A stretch of 55,670 nucleotides of DNA from Chloroflexota bacterium. Its GTDB lineage: Bacteria > Chloroflexota > Anaerolineae > Anaerolineales > UBA4823. The DNA is taken from the NCBI GenBank assembly GCA_020349245.1, contig CP070764.1:4215677-4271346 (forward strand), in the 5' to 3' direction. The translations under genes were made by a program, and so were the position numbers. The notes under the pieces are model-generated. The model did not search any database, was not told the DNA's origin, and saw nothing but the letters and a program-made list of their open reading frames with translations. Below are positions 52,495 to 55,670 of this stretch, in pieces (the stretch's first letter is position 1; every line of letters starts with the position of its first letter).

Positions 52495-52935
52495 ATGATA
52501 CAAAGAAGCAAGGTGTATGCTTACATAACCCGTAACGAGCAGATACTCGTCTTTCGCCACGTGGATTTCCCAGAAGCTGGCATCCAAGTGCCTGGGGGAA
52601 CGCTTCACCAGGGGGAATTACCTGAGAGAGCAGTTTTGCGCGAAGTTGTTGAGGAGACCGGCCTGGAAGCCATTCGCCTTGAAAGCTATTTGGGTTGTGA
52701 TGAATATCATCTTCAGGAAAACGAGGCAGAGGAAATTCACCTGCGCCACTTCTACCACCTGATATGTGAGCAGGATACACCGCACACTTGGCAGCATTAC
52801 GAGCACTATCGCAGCGATTACCAGCCTGAACCTATTCTGTTCGAGTTTTATTGGCTGCCGATACCTGCTGCTATTGAGACATTGCATCCCTATTACAGCG
52901 CCAAAATTGGCCAGCTACTTGAGAACCCATCTTAA
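52495..52935 (+). CDS. NUDIX hydrolase
   Basis: A 146-residue protein with a complete NUDIX box: G-G-T-L-H-Q-G-E-L-P-E-R-A-V-L-R-E-V-V-E-E-T-G-L, about residues 34-57 (Gx5Ex7REUxEExGU). Members hydrolyse nucleoside diphosphate derivatives with divalent metal. Substrate is not deducible. The C-terminus ends on S-A-K-I-G-Q-L-L. It is preceded by the clpB terminator and its own -10. Confidence 0.92.
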   Translation: MIQRSKVYAYITRNEQILVFRHVDFPEAGIQVPGGTLHQGELPERAVLREVVEETGLEAIRLESYLGCDEYHLQENEAEEIHLRHFYHLICEQDTPHTWQHYEHYRSDYQPEPILFEFYWLPIPAAIETLHPYYSAKIGQLLENPS

Positions 52936-53084
52936 GATTCACCCCGATCTGAGGTACGAAAGGTTAGAGGGCGAGCTATCTGGATGGTTCGCTACGCGGT
53001 CATGATTTCGTTCTATCTTATTGATTCTCCCTATTAAAGGTCAACTAGCAGGGACAAGGCTTAATCATCTGGAAGGAGTATCCA

Positions 53085-53864
53085 ATGGAAGAACAGGATT
53101 ATGAGTATCGAGACCTGTTAGCCACAACTTGGGATTTATTTCGCGGGGATACTTCCCAATGGCCGGACAGGTTCTTCTTCCGTGATTCGGTAAACATGCT
53201 TGGTGAACCGGTCCTGGATGTCGGCTGTGGAACGGGTCGCTTATTATTAGATTTCATGCTGGATGGTATTGATATAGATGGCGTGGATAATTCGCCGGAG
53301 ATGTTAGCGCTGTGTCGTGATAAGGCGGATAAACTCGGTTTGCAGCCAAACCTTTACCTGCAAGAAATGCAGGAAATGAACCTGCCTCGCAAATACCGTG
53401 TCATTATGGTGCCATCCAGTTCCTTCCAATTGGTCACCAATCCTCGGGCAGCCCGGAGAACGATGGCGTGCTTTTATGACCATCTTCTCGCAGGAGGATT
53501 TCTGGTCATGCCTTTTATACTCATCTGGCAGGATGGAGATCCGCTTCAAACGGATTGGGTGCAGGATGGTGAGATCGAACGCCCAGCAGATGGAGTTTGG
53601 ATCCACCGTTGGTCCCGGGCGCGATATGACCTCAAGAACCAGCTGGAACATACAGAAACCCGATATGAGGTCTTCCGTGATGGGCAGCTCATCACCTCTG
53701 AATACCACGTACGCTCACCAGCGACTCGCTGGTACTCGCAAGCTCAAGCTCTTGACCTGTATCGCGCTGCAGGTTTCGTAGAATTACAAGTATTCAGCGA
53801 ATTCAGCCGCAAACCAGCCAAGGCTGATGACCAAACATACTCAGTGATCGGTATGAAGGAATAA
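53085..53864 (+). CDS. Class I SAM-dependent methyltransferase
   Basis: A 259-residue protein. Motif I is V-L-D-V-G-C-G-T-G-R (about 44-53), the acidic ribose ligand is in I-D-G-V-D-N-S-P-E-M-L, and a later post-I region reads Y-R-V-I-M-V-P-S-S-S-F. Insertions after motif IV form a beta-rich C-terminal part typical of Methyltransf_25-like proteins. Target unknown. AGGAG lies upstream of the ATG. It precedes a VOC and an SDR gene on the same strand, with a 122-bp gap. Confidence 0.9.
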   Translation: MEEQDYEYRDLLATTWDLFRGDTSQWPDRFFFRDSVNMLGEPVLDVGCGTGRLLLDFMLDGIDIDGVDNSPEMLALCRDKADKLGLQPNLYLQEMQEMNLPRKYRVIMVPSSSFQLVTNPRAARRTMACFYDHLLAGGFLVMPFILIWQDGDPLQTDWVQDGEIERPADGVWIHRWSRARYDLKNQLEHTETRYEVFRDGQLITSEYHVRSPATRWYSQAQALDLYRAAGFVELQVFSEFSRKPAKADDQTYSVIGMKE

Positions 53865-53986
53865 TTTATTGGATTTGCCAGCGCCACAGCGGGCATATTT
53901 TGGTTGTCTTCATTCCACCCATATTCTGAATTGACCCCTCGAGGCTGTGGCGGATATGGGTCTCGACCCTTTAGGAGGATAATAAA

Positions 53987-54526
53987 ATGGAACCCTTCCT
54001 TGGTTTGCCTCCTGTAGGCCAATTAGGTTTTGTCGTGGAGGATATCCGCGATTCGCTGCCAGAATACGCTTCTTCATACAATATAAAATCCTGGTTTGAA
54101 CCCAAGTATGCGGAGAAACACTTTCAAATCGGTGGGGAAGAAATAGAACTGGACTTGAACCTGGTTTTTGGCTACACTGGGAAATTACAGGTAGAATTAA
54201 TCGAAGAGAAAAGCCGTAGATCCCCGTTATATCGCAATTTCCTGGAGCGCTACGGGCCGGGCCTTCACCACTTGGGCTTTTACGTTCCTGACCTACTGGA
54301 AAAACTTCGGGGAGCACACCAGCTTGGGTTGGAGGTTCTTCAGGAGGGGCAATTTGAAACAGCAGGCGGGGGATCTGTACGATTTGCCTATCTTGATACA
54401 CAGCAGATCTCCGGCACAATCATCGAGTTAATCGATATAAAACTTTATGGGCTCAATGTCCCCCAGACCGAGTTCATGATGAACTTCGCCAGGTTGACCG
54501 GGGACACGAGGAAATTCGAAGTCTAA
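53987..54526 (+). CDS. VOC (glyoxalase/dioxygenase-like) family protein
   Basis: A 179-residue VOC-fold protein with two beta-alpha-beta-beta-beta modules. The opening V-G-Q-L-G-F-V-V-E-D (10-19) is followed by the second module beginning G-P-G-L-H-H-L-G-F-Y-V. Metal ligands are suggested by His in the G-L-H-H-L segment and Glu in I-I-E-L-I-D, but the N-terminal His is replaced by Gln or Gly. The gene is 9 bp before the SDR gene with a good SD (AGGAGG). Confidence 0.85.
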   Translation: MEPFLGLPPVGQLGFVVEDIRDSLPEYASSYNIKSWFEPKYAEKHFQIGGEEIELDLNLVFGYTGKLQVELIEEKSRRSPLYRNFLERYGPGLHHLGFYVPDLLEKLRGAHQLGLEVLQEGQFETAGGGSVRFAYLDTQQISGTIIELIDIKLYGLNVPQTEFMMNFARLTGDTRKFEV

Positions 54527-54535
54527 GGAGTTGTC

Positions 54536-55279
54536 ATGCGCGGTTTAAGCGGCAAACGGACCTTGATCACTGGCGGGGCAAGCGGGATTGGCAGGGCAAC
54601 TGCGATTCGTTTCTTGGAAGAAAGCTCCCGGGTTTTGATTCTCGATCGCGACAACCCTGCGGGTGAGCAAATGCAGCAGGAGTTCCCCGGGCTAAGTGGT
54701 TTTGTCCAGGCGGATGTATCCGATCCGGTCGCAGTCTCGGCAGCTTTCGATCAGATCGACGCCTGGTGGGGTGGATTGGATATTCTGATCAATAACGCCG
54801 GGATCAGTTTGCGTCACGCTTTTCTCGATATTACCCCCCAAGAATGGAAGCGGGTGATCGAGGTCAACCTTTATGGTGCTTTTTTTGTCGCCCAGGCTGC
54901 TGCCCGGCGCATGAGGCAGGGGGTTATCGTCAACATGGCCTCTACAAATGGCTTGATGGGCTATCCTTTCTACGCAGATTACAATGCTTCCAAGGCGGGG
55001 GTGATCGAATTGACCCGCTCGATGGCCCTGGAGCTCGCCCCACATGTACGGGTGGTCGCGGTTTGTCCGGGATACGTGATGACACCAATGCAAGAAGCGG
55101 AGTACACGCCCGAAATGCTTTCGGAGGTGAATAAGAAGATCCCCTTGGGCAGGCATGCGAAACCGGAGGAGATCGCGGCCCTCTTCGCTTTCCTTGCTTC
55201 CGATGAAGCCTCCTATATTACCGGTCAGTGTTTCGTGATCGATGGTGGAGAGACTGCCGGTGGCTTAGCCAGCAGATAG
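54536..55279 (+). CDS. SDR family oxidoreductase
   Basis: A 247-residue classical SDR. T-G-G-A-S-G-I-G (about 12-19) is the nucleotide loop, N-N-A-G (about 85-88) and the catalytic set with Ser in N-M-A-S-T-N-G and Y-N-A-S-K (Tyr/Lys) follow. The C-terminus G-Q-C-F-V-I-D-G-G is standard. The residue after the second strand is Asp (L-I-L-D-R-D), favouring NAD(H). Together with the VOC gene it suggests a short catabolic unit. AAGGAG precedes the ATG. Confidence 0.93.
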   Translation: MRGLSGKRTLITGGASGIGRATAIRFLEESSRVLILDRDNPAGEQMQQEFPGLSGFVQADVSDPVAVSAAFDQIDAWWGGLDILINNAGISLRHAFLDITPQEWKRVIEVNLYGAFFVAQAAARRMRQGVIVNMASTNGLMGYPFYADYNASKAGVIELTRSMALELAPHVRVVAVCPGYVMTPMQEAEYTPEMLSEVNKKIPLGRHAKPEEIAALFAFLASDEASYITGQCFVIDGGETAGGLASR

Positions 55280-55324
55280 ATGAGAGACTCCTTCTAAGAA
55301 TTTATTTTTTGCCGTTTATTCTTC

Positions 55325-55471
55325 TTCTGGCTTCAAGTTCATTGCGAAGCCGTCCAGCCAGAAAAACGCTGGGGTGTAGATAATGCTCAAAAAACGGTAC
55401 GAATCCCCAGCGTTGGGTGTACGCTGGGTTGGGCCGCTCCTGCACCACATGTAAGGTGGAGAGGAGCAGCC
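55325..55471. other. Hairpin-rich intergenic region between convergent genes
   Basis: In about 150 bp four inverted repeats occur: TTCTGGCT (55325) with AGCCAGAA (55356), overlapping GGCTTC/GAAGCC (55329/55346); AACGCTGGGG (55365) with CCCCAGCGTT (55405); CCCAGCGT (55406) with ACGCTGGG (55421); and GCTCCT (55436) with AGGAGC (55462), with inner CACC/GGTG. The segment CCCCAGCGT can pair either side, giving alternative folds. It could be a structured RNA or a complex 3' UTR. No U-tract terminator is clear. Confidence 0.55.
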
Positions 55472-55472
55472 G

Positions 55473-55670
55473 TTACCGACTTTCAGTTGCATCAAGTATG
55501 AAGTCTCTGATTAGCTCGAGAGCGTCTTCTCTTTGGTAGTCGCCGCCAATACCAGCGGGCGCCTCGAGGCCGTGTCCCGATCCCTCAAATATAACCACGC
55601 GGATGTTCTCCTTGTCCAACGCGTTCAACCTGTCCCGACTTTGGCCGGATGGCACATTGATGTCCTGATC
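55473..55670 (-). CDS. C-terminus of an alpha/beta hydrolase (truncated by window end)
   Basis: Sixty-five residues of a minus-strand frame open to the last base. I-F-E-G-S-G-H-G-L-E holds the catalytic-type His, and D-Q-D-I-N-V-P-S at the very edge matches the Asp region of the fold. The N-terminal part, with the nucleophile elbow, lies outside. Not broken within the visible part. Convergent with the SDR gene. Confidence 0.78.
   Translation of the reverse strand, partial: DQDINVPSGQSRDRLNALDKENIRVVIFEGSGHGLEAPAGIGGDYQREDALELIRDFILDATESR

Overview
The window reads as a chromosomal segment of a Chloroflexota bacterium, most likely class Anaerolineae (inference). Supporting signs are lipoproteins with Thr/Pro/Ser-rich linkers after the lipobox, a DUF6391-type protein, an ABC-ATPase/LytTR fusion, an RpsA with a long acidic tail, and gene content typical of free-living anaerobic or facultative Chloroflexota. 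No phage, plasmid, IS or CRISPR module was found. Coding density is high.

Layout. 0-5 kb: three 50-bp tandem repeats behind a GIY-YIG nuclease gene, a PIG-L deacetylase, then a minus-strand cysteine operon (cysM, Mec-type JAMM protease, CysO-like sulfur carrier, moeZ). This operon follows a near-perfect promoter, a short ORF encoding a candidate Cys-containing leader peptide, and a structured leader with an intrinsic terminator. 5-16 kb: CAP-domain protein, orphan Flp pilin, nucleotidyltransferase and deoxynucleoside kinase, ssb, SRPBCC protein, SH3-like lipoprotein, a ribbon-helix-helix repressor with a repeat-covered leaderless promoter, pepF, ychF, two GNAT acetyltransferases and tRNA-Leu(CAA). 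16-22 kb: an ABC-like/LytTR fusion regulator, 21-bp-spaced direct repeats, an ABC ATPase, a doubled ABC-2 permease in one chain and a translationally coupled secreted S33-type peptidase. 22-27 kb: Tag-like glycosylase, second GIY-YIG protein, OsmC protein, and an MFS exporter operon with an ArsR-like regulator under a promoter overlapped by a perfect 15-bp inverted repeat.

27.1-27.5 kb: a non-coding stretch with three exact TTATCCACA DnaA boxes, several near matches and an AT-rich tract, a candidate replication origin or DnaA-binding locus. 27.6-33 kb: two tandem M1-type metallopeptidase lipoproteins and a BchI/BchD-like AAA+/VWA pair. 33-43 kb, mostly plus strand: rpsA-like S1 protein, clpC, radA, a PucC-type MFS protein, an HTH regulator, DUF6391 protein and holA. 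43-50 kb: a degenerate FtsK-like P-loop protein and a small partner under a promoter with two GAAC-N4-GTTC palindromes (SOS-box-like), an RlmD/TrmA-type methyltransferase, a class V aminotransferase, a zincin lipoprotein, an FHA membrane protein and lipB. 50-55.7 kb: clpB, NUDIX, methyltransferase, VOC and SDR proteins, a hairpin-rich intergenic region and a truncated alpha/beta hydrolase.

Two themes recur. Several genes have a TATAAT-like -10 hexamer only 6-9 nt before the start codon, which implies leaderless mRNAs. Several regulators have palindromic or periodic operators directly on their own promoters. Coordinates of starts were adjusted where a Shine-Dalgarno sequence, a stop/start overlap or a -10 element favoured a different codon from the longest frame. 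No homology search was possible, so all family names come from motifs read by eye.
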